A DNA stretch of 64,000 nt, taken from contig CAWATM010000001.1 in NCBI GenBank assembly GCA_963784895.1, forward strand, positions 124,001-188,000. The letters are read 5' to 3'. This document shows positions 50,821 through 61,055 of the stretch, one piece after another. Source of the stretch: Gaiellasilicea sp963784895. Lineage in GTDB: Bacteria; Actinomycetota; Thermoleophilia; Gaiellales; Gaiellaceae. How positions within the stretch are numbered: the stretch's first letter is position 1; each line of letters begins with the position of its first letter. Made by a program: the position numbers and the translations under genes. Under the pieces are notes generated by a model, which was not told the DNA's origin, ran no database searches, and saw only the letters and a list, made by a program, of their open reading frames with translations.

Positions 50821-52317
50821 GTCGTCCCTCGGTCGCGGAAGACCTGCAGCGGCGTCCGGGCCAGCAGGCGCAGGTCGAGGCCCAGCGACCAGCCGCGCGC
50901 ATAGGCGACGTCGAGGTCGAGCGCCTCGACGAAGGTGGCGCGAGATCGTGCGGTCACCTGCCAGAGCCCGGTGATGCCGGCCGGGACGAGGAAGCGCTCG
51001 AAGTGATGTGGCCCGAAGAGCGTCGTCTCGTACGGGAATGCACGGCCGGGGGCCGACGAGAGACATGTCGCCTCGCAGGACGTTCAGCAGCTGCGGCAGC
51101 TCGTCGAGCGAGGTCTTCCGCAGCCAGCGGCCGACCTTCGTGACGGCATCCGGGCGCTCGAGCTTGTAGAGGCCGTTCGCGCCGACCGACGCGCGCGAGC
51201 TCATGATCGACTTGAGGTATTCGCGGTGCTCACCGTCGTGCGCGGCGTTGGTCATCGTCCGGAACTTGAGGGCCGTGAACTCCTTCATGTCCTGTCCGAG
51301 GCGCGTCTGGCGGAACAACACCGGCCCCGGCGAGTCGTGCTTGATCCGCCACGCGATCACGGCGAAGAGCGGCGCCGTGAGGATCAGGAGCACGCTCGCC
51401 CCGATGATGTCGACGAACCGCTTGACGAGCCTCGACGACCGCGAGATCCGCAGCGGGCGCAGGCTGAGCAGAGGCAGCCCTTCGACGGAGTGGACGTCGA
51501 CGTTCGGCGGCATCACTTCGTAGAGCCGCGGAACGAGGTCGATCTGCACGTTCAGCTGCCGAAGGGCGCGGATCAGCGCCAGGGTCTGCTCGTGCGAGTC
51601 GTGGGAGAAGGCGAAGACGACCCGATCGACGCGCCGCTTCTCGACGAGCTCGAGCAGCTCGTCCGTGTGCCACAGCTCGACCCCGGCCAACTCGTCGCGT
51701 TGCTCGAGGGGATGGTCGTCGACGACCCCGACCAGGCGGATCCCGTACTCCGGGTGCAGGAGGTACTTCCGTGCGATCAGCTGGCCGACGTGGCCGCCGC
51801 CGACCACGACCGCGTTCTGCACGTACGAGGCGCTGCGGCGGACGATGCCGCGGCCGATCGCGCGGCCGACGGTGATGAAGAGCGATCGCGAGGGCCCAGA
51901 AGAGCGCCGTCTTCTCAGGTCGGGATGCGTGACGCTCGGTGAGCCACGCGCCGGCGTAGAGGATCCAGGCGCCGACGGTGACGAGGTGGAAGACGCCGAC
52001 GACGTCGTCGGTCGTCGAGTGATCCGTGCGCTCCTCGTCGCGGTCGTAGAGGCCGTAGAGCTTGGCGGCGACGACCCAGGCCGGGCAGGCTGATGACGAA
52101 GAAGACGAAGAGCTCGGCGACGTCGGGCCGGACTCGGTCGAACACATGCCCGAGCAGGAGCTGCGTCACGACGAACGCCGCGATCAGCCCGATGATGTCC
52201 GCGCAGAGCAGCGCCCGCCGTACCAGCCACCCCCGGCTCGCGGCGACGCGACGGCGACTCCTGCGTCGCAGCGGGCACGCTCAGCCGCGTGACGGTGGGT
52301 TGCTGGGCGCGCTCCAC
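50817..52317 (-). CDS. Polyprenyl glycosylphosphotransferase (initiating sugar transferase), several frameshifts
   Basis: GTG 52317 (MERAQQPTVTRLSVP). N-terminal membrane spans and Rossmann-like part (VVVGGGHVGQLIARKYLLHP), then the catalytic bac_transf domain: KRFVDIIGASVLLILTAPLF, DSPGPVLFRQTRLGQDMKEF, LRKTSLDELPQLLNVLRGDM and SLVGPRP. The end (PAGITGLWQVTAR, ARTPLQVFRDRGTT) is in another frame after ~51040. Further breaks near 51880, 52085 and 52230. It moves a sugar-1-phosphate onto undecaprenyl phosphate, the first step of the exopolysaccharide made by this locus. Confidence 0.87.
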
Positions 52318-52323
52318 GGCTCC

Positions 52324-52329
52324 ACGATA
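52324..52329 (-). promoter_or_regulatory. -10 box TATCGT for the sugar transferase
   Basis: TATCGT on the minus strand ends six bases before GTG 52317. Confidence 0.5.
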
Positions 52330-52470
52330 GGCGCACCGGCCGCTCGTGGCCAGGCCAGCTTCAGAGCGGCCGATACGCCCGTGACCTAACCGTTCGCATA
52401 GGCGCTGAAAACGACAGGACCCCCCGCTCGGGCCGTGGACGCTCGGCCCGACGCTGACAAGACTGAAGCC

Positions 52471-53987
52471 ATGGCGGTGACGGGGATCCCCAAAACGAGA
52501 ACGCCTGCCTCCAGAGTGCGGCGGCCGGCGAAGGCGGACGGGAAGGAATCGATCGGGTACGCCGTCCTGGGCGGCGGCCCCGCCGGCCTCACGGGCGCGT
52601 ACGCACTGGCGCTGCGCAACCACGACGCCGTCGTCTTCGAGGCGGACGGCACGGTCGGCGGCATCGCGAAGACGGTCGAGTTCAACGGCTACCGGTTCGA
52701 CCTCGGTGGGCACCGCTTCTTCACGAAGCTGAAGCAGGTCGAGCGGATGTGGGAGCACCTGATGGGCGACGACTTCCTCACGCGGCCGCGGCTCTCGCGC
52801 ATCTACTACGCCGGCAAGTACTTCTCCTATCCGCTCACCGCCAAGGACGTCCTCGGCCGGCTCGGCATGTTCGAGTCCGCCCTCTGCGCGCTCTCGTACC
52901 TCTGGGCTCAGCGCAAGCGCGGCGCAGAAGGCCGAGACCTTCGAGGACTGGGTGACGGCCCGCTTCGGCAAGCGGCTCTACGACGCCTTCTTCCGCTCCT
53001 ACACGCAGAAGCTGTGGGGCATCCCGGGCACGGAGATTCGCTCGCTCTGGGCGGCGCAGCGGATCAAGAACTTCTCCCTCTGGAAGGCCGGCCTGACGAT
53101 CCTCGGCCTCAAGCGGGACGACGTGACGACGCTGATCGAGGAGTTCAAGTACCCGCGCCTCGGGCCGGGGCAGCTGTGGGAGCGGCTGCAGCACCGGCTC
53201 GAGAACGAGTTCGGCGTTCCGGTCGAGCTGAAGCACCGCGTCGTGCAGATCAAGCACGAGGACCGGGACGTGAAGAGCATCGTCGTGCGCCGGAACGGCG
53301 ACGTGATGGAGCACCAGGTCGACGGGGTGATGTCGACGCTGCCGCTCAAGGACCTGATCCGCAGCCTCGACCCGCCGCCGCCGCAGGAGGTCCTCGACGC
53401 GGCCGACCGGCTCCGCTACCGGGACTTCTGCCTCGTCGCGCTGATGACGACCGAGGCGGAGCCGTTCCCGGACAACTGGATCTACATCCACGACCCCGGG
53501 TACGCGGGCGGGCCGCGTCCAGAACTTCGGCTCCTGGAGCGAGGACATGGTCGTGCCCGGCACGACGTGCCTCGGGGTCGAGTACTTCTGCTTCGAGGGC
53601 GACGACATCTGGGAGATGTCGAGCGAGGATGCGGTCGAGATGGCGAAGAACGAGATGGCGAGGATCGGCCTGATCGATCCCGACAAGGTGATCGACGGGG
53701 TCAAGGTGCGCGTGCCGAAGGCGTATCCCACCTACGACCTCGAGTACGAGGAGGCCGTCGAGACGATCCGCGAGTACCTCTCCGGCTTCCGCAACCTGCA
53801 GCCGTGCGGCCGCAACGGCCTCCACCGCTACAACAACCAGGATCACTCGATGTGGACGGCGATCCTGGCGGCGTTCAACCTCGCCGAGGGCATGGACTAC
53901 GACGTGTGGTCGGTCAACACGGAGGAGGTCTACCTCGAGGAGGGCGAGCTCGTGGACGCGCTGCTGGACGTCGACCTCGTTCGCTAG
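52471..53987 (+). CDS. FAD-dependent amine-oxidase/UDP-galactopyranose-mutase-like protein, two frameshifts
   Basis: ATG 52471. FAD-binding YAVLGGGPAGLTGAYALALR, FEADGTVGGIAKTV, FDLGGHRFFTK. After a shift near 52920: RFGKRLYDAFFRSYTQKLWG, SLWAAQRIKNFSLWKAGLTI. After a shift near 53517: VVPGTTCLGVEYFCFEGDDI, NGLHRYNNQDHSMWTAILAA. About 505 aa. Proteins like this sit in polysaccharide loci and resemble protoporphyrinogen oxidase and UDP-galactopyranose mutase; the sugar reaction is not established. Confidence 0.8.
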
Positions 53988-54001
53988 ACGCTTCGGCTGT
54001 C

Positions 54002-54890
54002 ATGAGTGCAGGGAGCGAGCCGACGGTCACCGTCGTGATCGGTTCGAACGCGCCGCCGGAGTCGCTCGCAGCCTGTCTCGAAGCGCTCGAGCCGCAGCGC
54101 GAAGGGGTCGAGGTGCTCGTGCGCGAGGGACAGCCGAGCCCGACCGAGCTGCGCGAACGGTTCCCGTGGGCGCGGTTCGACGCCGCGCCGGAGCGCTTCG
54201 GTCCCGGAGCACTGGCGCGACGGGATCGACCGCGCGTCGGGCGAGATCGTCGCGCTGACGATCGCCCAGATGATCCCGGCGCCGGACTGGATCGCGACGA
54301 TGCGCTGCCTCACGCCGAGCACGACGCCGTCGGCGGTGCGATCGAGCCCGGGCGCGGTCTGCGCCTCGTCGACTGGGCGCGAGTACTTCTGCCGCTACGC
54401 GCGCGACATGCCGCCGTTCGAGCCACGCGACAACCTCGACCTGCCCGGCGACAACGCCGCGTAAGCGCCTGACCGCTGCTCGAGAGCCGAGGCGACAGCT
54501 ACCGCGACGGCTTCTGGGAGCCGAGCGTCCACCGCCGGCTCTCCGCCGAACGGCGTCGTGCTCTGGCAGACGCCCGCGCTCGTCGTCCGCCAGGGCCGTT
54601 CGGCCGGCTTCGCCGCGTTCGTGCACCAGCGCTGGAGCATGGCCGGAGCTACGGCCAACAGCGCGGCGAGGCATCTGTCGCACGCGCGCAATACTCGCGC
54701 GGTATCGCGATGTCGCCGGCCGTGCCGCTCGTGCTGATGCTCCTGCGTACCATCCGGCTCGTGTTCGGCAGGCGGCGGTACACCCGGAGGATGGTCGCCT
54801 CCCTGCCTCTGCGCTGCTCGTCGATCTGCGTGGGCCGTCGGCGAAGCGGCGGCCTCGCCGACGCACTGGCGGGCAAGCGAACAGCACCGA
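54002..54890 (+). CDS. Family 2 glycosyltransferase A, many frameshifts
   Basis: ATG 54002: EPTVTVVIGSNAPPESLAAC, LEALEPQREGVEVLV. Then in changing frames ASGEIVALTIAQMIPAPDW, HAEHDAVGGAIEPGRGLRLV, REYFCRYARDMPPFEPRDNL, DLPGDNAA, and a C-terminal hydrophobic part (AVPLVLMLLRTIRLVFGRRR). This is the GT2 fold with the acceptor/ED-type loop blurred by the shifts (near 54210, 54305, 54375, 54470, 54540, 54640, 54830). The 3' boundary with the next transferase is approximate. Confidence 0.65.
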
Positions 54891-55788
54891 GACCGTCGAG
54901 CGCTCCGAGCTTTCGGTTGTCGTTGCGTCGGTCAACGGACTGCCGTACATCGCCGACTGCCTGGACTCGCTGCAGGCGCACAGCGCCGGAGGCGGAGGTC
55001 ATCGTCGCCGACTGGACGGACGAGCCGACCCGCAGCTCGGATCAGGGAGGGCTGGCCGGATGTGAAGCTGCTCTCGTTCGAGGAGCCGATGGCGGTACCG
55101 CGAGCTCCGCGCCGCCGGAATCGTCGCGGCCGACCGCGCCTTACGTCGCGGTGATCGAGGATCACTGCGACGTCAGGGAAGGCTGGGGCGAACGGATCGT
55201 CGCCGCGCACCGGCAAGGCCATTCGGTCGTCGGAGGCTCGATCCGGAACGGCGCCACCGGCCGCATCCGAGACTGGGCTGCATTCTTCTGCGAGTACAGC
55301 GCGCACATGGAGCCTGCGCGGCGGCGGCATCGTCCCCAGCCTGCCGGGGATGAACGTCTCGTACGACCGGACTGCGATTGCCGCGATGGACGAGTTTCTT
55401 CGCCGAGGGTTGTGGGAGACATGGCTTCATCCTCAGTCTTCAGCGGAGCGGCTTCGATCTCTTGTCAGACCCACTGATCGCTCTCGACCACGTGAAGGAC
55501 TTCGGCTTCCGGGAATTCCTCTTTCAGCGCTATCACTACTCGCGCTCATACGCAGCGCTCAGGAATCCGGAGCTCGGCTGGAAGCGCCCCGTGTACTTCC
55601 TCGGCTCGCCTTTGCTCATCCCGCTCGTAACATGGCGCATCGCAAGGAACGTGGCACGCAACGGGCGACACGGCCGGGAGTTCGTAGTCGCGTCGCCCCT
55701 CGTCGCTCTCTACATAGCCACCTGGTCGCTCGGTGAGGCGGTCGGCTACGTGGCGGGCGACGGCGGGAGCATGCTGAAGGTGCGCTGA
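54885..55788 (+). CDS. Family 2 glycosyltransferase B, many frameshifts
   Basis: Begins with ELSVVVASVNGLPYIADCLD; continues in other frames with PEAEVIVADWTDEP, APYVAVIEDHCDVREGWGER (GT2 metal-binding region), VVGGSIRNGATGRIRDWAAF, VPSLPGMNVSYDRTAIAAM, GLWETWLHP and, unbroken from ~55400, FDLLSDPLIALDHVKDFGFR to the C-terminal hydrophobic end at 55788. Same architecture as the preceding gene, so probably a tandem duplicate. The exact start is not readable. Confidence 0.65.
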
Positions 55789-55789
55789 G

Positions 55790-56941
55790 GTGCGCGTCGC
55801 GATCGACGCGACCAGTTGGCACAACCGGCGCGGGTTTGGGCGTTTCACTCGTAATGCGGTCGGCCGGTTGATCGAGCTCCATCCCGGAACCGACTTCGTG
55901 CTCATTGTCAGCGCGGCGACGGACCGGGGGTTTCCGACCGGGGTCGATCTGCGCACGGTGTCCGGCCCGGAGGCGGCCGGCGAGGGACCGAGCGCCGGTG
56001 GCCGCCGATCGCTCCGGGAACTCGGAAGACTGACGGCAGCCGTTCGTCGACGCGAATTCGACGTCGTGCTCTTCCCGTCGGTGTACTCGTACTTTCCCGT
56101 GCTGCGCATGCCGACCGTCGTGGGCCTTCATGACACAACGCCCGAGCACTTCCCGAAGCTCGTTTTCGCCTCACGACATGAGCAACTTGCCTGGAGGCTC
56201 AAACAGTCGCTGGCGATACGGCGTGCCAGAGGACTCTTCGCCGTCTCTGCTGCTGCACGGGCGGCGGTGGCAGAGAGATTCGAGCTCGATCCGGACGCGA
56301 TTCCCGTGGTCGGGGAGGCACCGGATCCTGTGTTCCGACCGTGCCCGGCCGCTGACCAGGCGCGGGCGCGATCCGCTGTGGGTCTCGCTCCGCGCGAGCA
56401 GTTCGTCGTCTATGCAGCGGGTATCAGCCCGCACAAGAACGTGGAAACCCTGATCGAGGCGTTTGCGCGGTTGCAGCCGGCGTGTCGGCTTGTGATCGTC
56501 GGCGAGCTCGAAGGGTCGTACCTCTCATCTTCGAGCTCGGTGTCGGCGCGAATCAAGAGCTTGTCACTGGAGAGCACGGTCTTACTGCCCGGATTCATCA
56601 GTGATGAAGATCTGGCAAGCCTCTACAGCGCGGCGGTGGTCGCCGTGGTGACGTCCCTGTCGGAGGGCTTCGGGCTGCCCGCCGTCGAGGCAGCGGCTTG
56701 CGGTGCCGCCACCATTCTTAGCGATCTTCCCGCGCATCGGGAGACGCTGGGAGAAGCCAGCATCTTCTTCCCGCCGGGAGATGTCAGTGCGCTCGCCGCA
56801 GCTCTCGATCTGGTCCTGCGCGATGAGGAGGTGCGCCAAAGGAGCGCAGATCGGGCTCTTGCCGCCGTTCGTCCACTCTCCTGGGATCGGACCGCAACCA
56901 TCCTTCACCAGCTGCTTGTCGATACGGTCGAGGCGACGTGA
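55790..56941 (+). CDS. Family 4 glycosyltransferase (WbaZ/mannosyltransferase-like)
   Basis: 383 aa from GTG 55790, two bases after the previous stop. N-terminal MRVAIDATSWHNRRGFGRFT is typical of GT4 enzymes that begin with an AIDA strand. The donor-site half has YAAGISPHKNVETLIEAFAR, LLPGFISDEDLASLYSAAVV and the E-x7-E motif SEGFGLPAVEAAACG. It adds a sugar from a nucleotide donor to a growing lipid-linked oligosaccharide. From here on reading frames are clean again. Confidence 0.9.
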   Translation: MRVAIDATSWHNRRGFGRFTRNAVGRLIELHPGTDFVLIVSAATDRGFPTGVDLRTVSGPEAAGEGPSAGGRRSLRELGRLTAAVRRREFDVVLFPSVYSYFPVLRMPTVVGLHDTTPEHFPKLVFASRHEQLAWRLKQSLAIRRARGLFAVSAAARAAVAERFELDPDAIPVVGEAPDPVFRPCPAADQARARSAVGLAPREQFVVYAAGISPHKNVETLIEAFARLQPACRLVIVGELEGSYLSSSSSVSARIKSLSLESTVLLPGFISDEDLASLYSAAVVAVVTSLSEGFGLPAVEAAACGAATILSDLPAHRETLGEASIFFPPGDVSALAAALDLVLRDEEVRQRSADRALAAVRPLSWDRTATILHQLLVDTVEAT

Positions 56942-58209
56942 CGACTCCGCGCCCGCTCAGGATCTGCATGGTCACGACCTTCTTTCCGCCCTACCACTTC
57001 GGCGGTGATGCGACCTACGTGTGGCACCTGAGCAACGCCCTTGCCGAACGAGGGCACGAAGTCACGGTGATCCACAACGTCGACGCCTACCGCATTCTCG
57101 GTGGAACCGAACCTACGGTTGCTCCGCGCGCGCACGCCGGCGTCGAGACGATCCCCGTCGCTTCTCCGACGCCGCGGCTGGCGCCCCTCGTCGTCTACCT
57201 GACGGGACGACCCGGGATCCTGAGTCGCACGTTGCGCGACATCTTCTCGAGACGCAGCTTCGACGTCGTTCACTTCCACAACATTTCGCTGATGGGAGGA
57301 CCCGGCATTCTCCCGTTCGGCGACGGCGTCAAGCTCTACACGATGCACGAGCATTGGCTCGTATGCCCGATGCACGTGCTCTGGAAGAATGATCGCCGGC
57401 CCTGCGAAAAACCGGCCTGTCTTCGTTGCACCGCGAGCTTCAGGCGACCCCCTCAGCTCTGGAGATACACCGGGCACCTCGAGCGTTCGCTCCAGCACGT
57501 CGACGTCTTCCTGTCCCCCAGCGAATTCACGGCCTCCATGCACCATGAGCGGGGGTTTCGGCATCCCGTTCGGGTGTTTCCGTATTTCGTGCCGGCTCCG
57601 ACCATAGGGACAGCGTCTCCGGAGCCCTCGCGGCCCTACTTCCTCTTCGTCGGCCGTCTCGAGAGGATCAAGGGCATCCGCGAGCTCATCGACGTTTTCG
57701 GCCGCTATGCCGAGGCCGACCTCGTGATAGCGGGCGATGGAACCTTGGGTGACGCCGTCCGTAACCAGGCCGCATCGCTTCCGAATGTGCACCTGCTGGG
57801 CCGTGTTCCACCCGAGGAGCTTGCGCCTCTCTATCGCGGCGCCGTGGCGCTCATCGTGCCGAGCGTCGGGTACGAGGTCTCGCCGTTCGTCACCCTCGAA
57901 GCCTTCTCCCATGGGACGCCCGTGATCGCCCACGATCTCGGGGGGCTGCCTGAGCCGGTCCGGGCGACGGGCGGCGGCTTCGTCTACTCGGACGAAGCGG
58001 GTTTGGTCGCGGCGATGGAAGCCCTCCGTACCGAACCAGATCGTCGCGACGCTCTTGGCCAGCTCGGGCTCCGCGGCTGGCGAGAGCTATGGTCGGAGGA
58101 ACCGCACCTCCAAGCCTACGTCCAGCTGATCACGGACGCGGCTGCCGACAACCTTCGCGGCCGTCATTCGCCGAGCTCCACGCGTTCGCCCGTCTCCGCC
58201 GATCGATAG
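56938..58209 (+). CDS. Family 4 glycosyltransferase
   Basis: 423 aa from GTG 56938 (GTGA overlap). LRICMVTTFFPPYHFGGDAT at the N-terminus with the glycine-rich acceptor loop, a Cys-containing insert KNDRRPCEKPACLRCTASFR that may bind metal, then RPYFLFVGRLERIKGIRELI, LLGRVPPEELAPLYRGAVAL and EVSPFVTLEAFSHGTPVIA (E-x7-E). It works with the preceding transferase on the surface polysaccharide. The 3' end overlaps the convergent oxidoreductase by 46 bases. Confidence 0.9.
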   Translation: MTTPRPLRICMVTTFFPPYHFGGDATYVWHLSNALAERGHEVTVIHNVDAYRILGGTEPTVAPRAHAGVETIPVASPTPRLAPLVVYLTGRPGILSRTLRDIFSRRSFDVVHFHNISLMGGPGILPFGDGVKLYTMHEHWLVCPMHVLWKNDRRPCEKPACLRCTASFRRPPQLWRYTGHLERSLQHVDVFLSPSEFTASMHHERGFRHPVRVFPYFVPAPTIGTASPEPSRPYFLFVGRLERIKGIRELIDVFGRYAEADLVIAGDGTLGDAVRNQAASLPNVHLLGRVPPEELAPLYRGAVALIVPSVGYEVSPFVTLEAFSHGTPVIAHDLGGLPEPVRATGGGFVYSDEAGLVAAMEALRTEPDRRDALGQLGLRGWRELWSEEPHLQAYVQLITDAAADNLRGRHSPSSTRSPVSADR

Positions 58210-59225
58210 CACGCAGCGACCACTTCCATGACGTCCCTTGCCTCACGTCCGCTTGCGGGCGGTTCTTCCCCTGCGTTGATGGCTCCGATCACCTTGCGGG
58301 TCAGCGCGGCGGTTGCATGCATCGCCGGATCACGGGGGCTCCGGGAGATCGGCGTGCGCGAAAGACCGCGCTCGATCCAGGCGAGACCGCCCGCGCCATA
58401 TTCGAGTCGAAGACCTCCGCGTTCCGCTCTCTTCTTGCCGACCCTGATCAGAGCACGTCCTCCATGGGACGCACGCAACGAGGCGTGTTCGCAGTCCGCG
58501 CGGACTTCGATATAGCGGGTGCCTGCCTTGCAGAGGCGGTCGATCGTGATCTGGGCGAGCCGTTCGTCCGAGAACTCGAGCGTCACGAGATGGATCGCAT
58601 CTGCACGGCGCTCGCGTTCGAAGCCGCTCGAGTGGCGGGCGTACACTGCGCGCGGTTTTTCACCGAAGAACCCAAGCAGCAGATCAACGAGATGGACGCC
58701 CCCCTCGAACAACGTCCTGTTAGGCATTGCAGCTCGCCACGGTACGGGTTCTTCCCAAGGAGCGACGTCCATCAGTTGCCAGATCTGGCAGAAGACGAGA
58801 CGTCCGGCCTTCCCTTGCTCGATCCGCCTCCGCACCTCTGAAAAGATCGGGATCTCTCTGTATTCGTGATTGACGGTCACCTTTCGGTCTGCGCGCGCAG
58901 CCGCCGCGAGCACGGCGTCTGCTTCCTCGAGCGTGGCGACGAAGGGCTTCTCGCAGATCACGTGGGCGCCGGCACCCAGTGCTTCCACGCAGAGCGATGC
59001 ATGCGATCCCGGCGGGGTAGCGACCACGACCAATTCGGCGCCGCCCACATCGATCAACTCCTGCAGCGACGCGAAAGCAGGCAGGCCGGTCGCGTCCGTC
59101 CACGAGCTTCGCTGATCCGCCGCGGCGTCAGCACCGCCGACCAACTCAACGCCCTCGATGCCACGCAGCGCCGGTTCGTGAAAGCTCCGCGCCGCCCAGC
59201 CCAACCCCACGATTCCGCATCTCAT
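58164..59225 (-). CDS. Gfo/Idh/MocA-family oxidoreductase
   Basis: 353 aa from ATG 59225; AAAAGGAG about nine bases upstream. Rossmann part RCGIVGLGWAARSFHEPALR, VVVATPPGSHASLCVEALGA, GAHVICEKPFVA; C-terminal substrate part with NHEYREIPIFSEVRRRIEQG and FEGGVHLVDLLLGFFG (the GxHxxD catalytic motif). An intact third member of this family in the locus. It oxidises a sugar or sugar nucleotide with NAD(P). Confidence 0.9.
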   Translation of the reverse strand: MRCGIVGLGWAARSFHEPALRGIEGVELVGGADAAADQRSSWTDATGLPAFASLQELIDVGGAELVVVATPPGSHASLCVEALGAGAHVICEKPFVATLEEADAVLAAAARADRKVTVNHEYREIPIFSEVRRRIEQGKAGRLVFCQIWQLMDVAPWEEPVPWRAAMPNRTLFEGGVHLVDLLLGFFGEKPRAVYARHSSGFERERRADAIHLVTLEFSDERLAQITIDRLCKAGTRYIEVRADCEHASLRASHGGRALIRVGKKRAERGGLRLEYGAGGLAWIERGLSRTPISRSPRDPAMHATAALTRKVIGAINAGEEPPASGREARDVMEVVAACYRSAETGERVELGE

Positions 59226-59439
59226 CGTCACGCGCTCCTTTTGCTCGAGTCTTGCTGGACTGCTGGAGACGTGAGGTGCGTCCGTCGTGTTGCTCGTTGC
59301 ACACGGGAGGCCGAATCCAATCTGTCTCGCCCCGCGATCATAGTCTCGGCTGTGTGCCTGGTGTCCGCAGGGCAGTTCTGGCGAGCCTCGACGCGGATAC
59401 CTACAGTGTCGTCGTGCTGAGGTCGCGGCCTCTCTTGCG

Positions 59440-60231
59440 ATGACACAGGCGATCATCCTGACCTATCACTCCGTCGAGCCTGGGCCCGCACCGCTCTGCG
59501 TGCACCCGGAGCTCTTCCGCGAGCACATGGACGCAGTCCGGCGCAGCGGTCTGGAGGTCGTCACGGTGGCGGAGCTCGGGGACCGGTTGCGGCGCCGAGC
59601 GCTCACCGCCCGTACCGTCACGATCACGTTCGACGACGGGTTCCGCAGCGTGGCAGCAAATGCCGCGCCGATCCTTCGTGAGCGCGGGCTCTGCGCCACC
59701 GTCTTCTGTGTCGCCGGCCGGCTCGGCGGCGCGAGCGACTGGCCGAGTGCCCGGTCTGACACGCACGCTGCGGAGCTCGCGGACGAGTCAGAGCTTGCAG
59801 CTCTCATCGGGCATGGCGTGGAGATCGGTGCGCACGGGGTTCAGCACGAGCCGCTGGTGGGCGCCGACCCGCGAGTGCTTCGCGATGAGATCGCTGGATC
59901 GCGAACGTTGCTGGAGGAACGGCTCGGGGTCGACGTGACGTCCTTCGCGTATCCCTACGGCGCACGACCCAGTCCGGCCGCGGCGCAACTCGTCGCAGAG
60001 ACCTTTGATGCAGCCTGCACGACGGTCTTGTCAGCCGCCAGCGAGCACTCCGATCGGCTCGCGCTGCCAAGGATCGACGCCCACTACGTGCGTCGGCCAG
60101 AACGTCTCGAACGGCTGCTCGCAGGCTCACTCGGCCCCTATCTCAGGCTGCGGCGCGTCGGCGCGGGGACCAGGCGGTTGGTCCGCCGCGATTACGCGAT
60201 GCCCGCCACTCCGCAAGCCACGTCGTCGTGA
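59440..60231 (+). CDS. Polysaccharide deacetylase family protein
   Basis: 263 aa from ATG 59440. NodB-homology motifs: ILTYHSVEPG at the N-terminus, TITFDDGFRSVAANAAPIL (motif 1, catalytic Asp pair), EIGAHGVQHEPLVG (motif 2, where the second His of HxxxH aligns to HGVQH), and FAYPYGARPSPAA (motif 3). It removes acetyl groups from an amino sugar. No signal peptide is visible, so it may act on a cytoplasmic precursor. The next gene overlaps its stop. Confidence 0.9.
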   Translation: MTQAIILTYHSVEPGPAPLCVHPELFREHMDAVRRSGLEVVTVAELGDRLRRRALTARTVTITFDDGFRSVAANAAPILRERGLCATVFCVAGRLGGASDWPSARSDTHAAELADESELAALIGHGVEIGAHGVQHEPLVGADPRVLRDEIAGSRTLLEERLGVDVTSFAYPYGARPSPAAAQLVAETFDAACTTVLSAASEHSDRLALPRIDAHYVRRPERLERLLAGSLGPYLRLRRVGAGTRRLVRRDYAMPATPQATSS

Positions 60232-61055
60232 GAGCGTCGGAGCACGTCTCCGTCGGCGAGGCAGCGGCAGGTAATTGGGACGCCCGCGCCGAGTCATACG
60301 ACGGTATCTACGACGGACGTAGCGCTGACAGCTATGCGCTGCGTTCGCGGATGCGCGCGGTTCTCGAGCTGCTCGGTGAGGGACCCGGGGAGGTGCTCGA
60401 CGCCGGCATGGGTGCTGGGCGCCTGTGCCGCGAGCTCGAGAGCCGCAGCTGGACCGCTTTCGGCGTCGACCAATCCATCGCAATGGTCGAGCTCGCGCGA
60501 ACGCGTCAGCTGGGCTCGAGCGACAATCTGGTTCAGGGCAGCATCGAAGCGCTCCCCTTCTCAGCTGGGGCATTCGACGCCGTCTGTGCGACGGGGGTTC
60601 TCGAATACACGCACGTGCCGACCGCGCTCGCCGAGCTCGCGCGCGTGCTGCGGCCGGACGGCATCGCAATCGTCAGCTACCCGAATCAGGCCGCGCTGTA
60701 CAGCAATTGGAAAGTGTGGGTCTACTACCCGCTTCTTCGAGCTGCCCGGGCCGTGTTGCGCCGCCCCGACCCGCTTGCACGGCGCGCGGGAATGGTCATC
60801 GACCTGAACGAGTTCCTCGGCATGCTCGATCGGGCGGGTCTAGCGGTCGAGTCGTGGCGACACACGAGCTTCTTGCCGATCGTCGCGCCCTTCGACAAAC
60901 TGCTGCCGAAGTCAGCAGCACGGTTGGGAGAACGCGCCGAGAGTCGATTCCCCCGCTCGGCTCCGTTGCTCGCGACCCAGTTCGTCTTCCGAGCTCGCGC
61001 GAGCGGGTCTAGCCCTCGCCGCCCACGACCCGAGGCTCGGGAATCGGAACGATGA
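60228..61055 (+). CDS. Class I SAM-dependent methyltransferase
   Basis: 275 aa from GTG 60228 (GTGA overlap). Motif I VLDAGMGAGRLCRELESR, FGVDQSIAMVELAR, then GSIEALPFSAGAFDAVCATG and LEYTHVPTALAELARVLRPD. A methyltransferase-11 type enzyme with a C-terminal lid. In this context it probably methylates a sugar hydroxyl or a lipid-linked sugar. Its end overlaps the convergent C-methyltransferase by 47 bases. Confidence 0.85.
   Translation: MRASEHVSVGEAAAGNWDARAESYDGIYDGRSADSYALRSRMRAVLELLGEGPGEVLDAGMGAGRLCRELESRSWTAFGVDQSIAMVELARTRQLGSSDNLVQGSIEALPFSAGAFDAVCATGVLEYTHVPTALAELARVLRPDGIAIVSYPNQAALYSNWKVWVYYPLLRAARAVLRRPDPLARRAGMVIDLNEFLGMLDRAGLAVESWRHTSFLPIVAPFDKLLPKSAARLGERAESRFPRSAPLLATQFVFRARASGSSPRRPRPEARESER

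Noticed and set aside
43900..55400. Programmed frameshifting or wholesale pseudogenisation as the cause of the broken genes
   Set aside because: Too many shifts in unrelated genes, no slippery-site plus structure pattern, and no premature stops or missense decay between them. A sequence-quality problem explains more.
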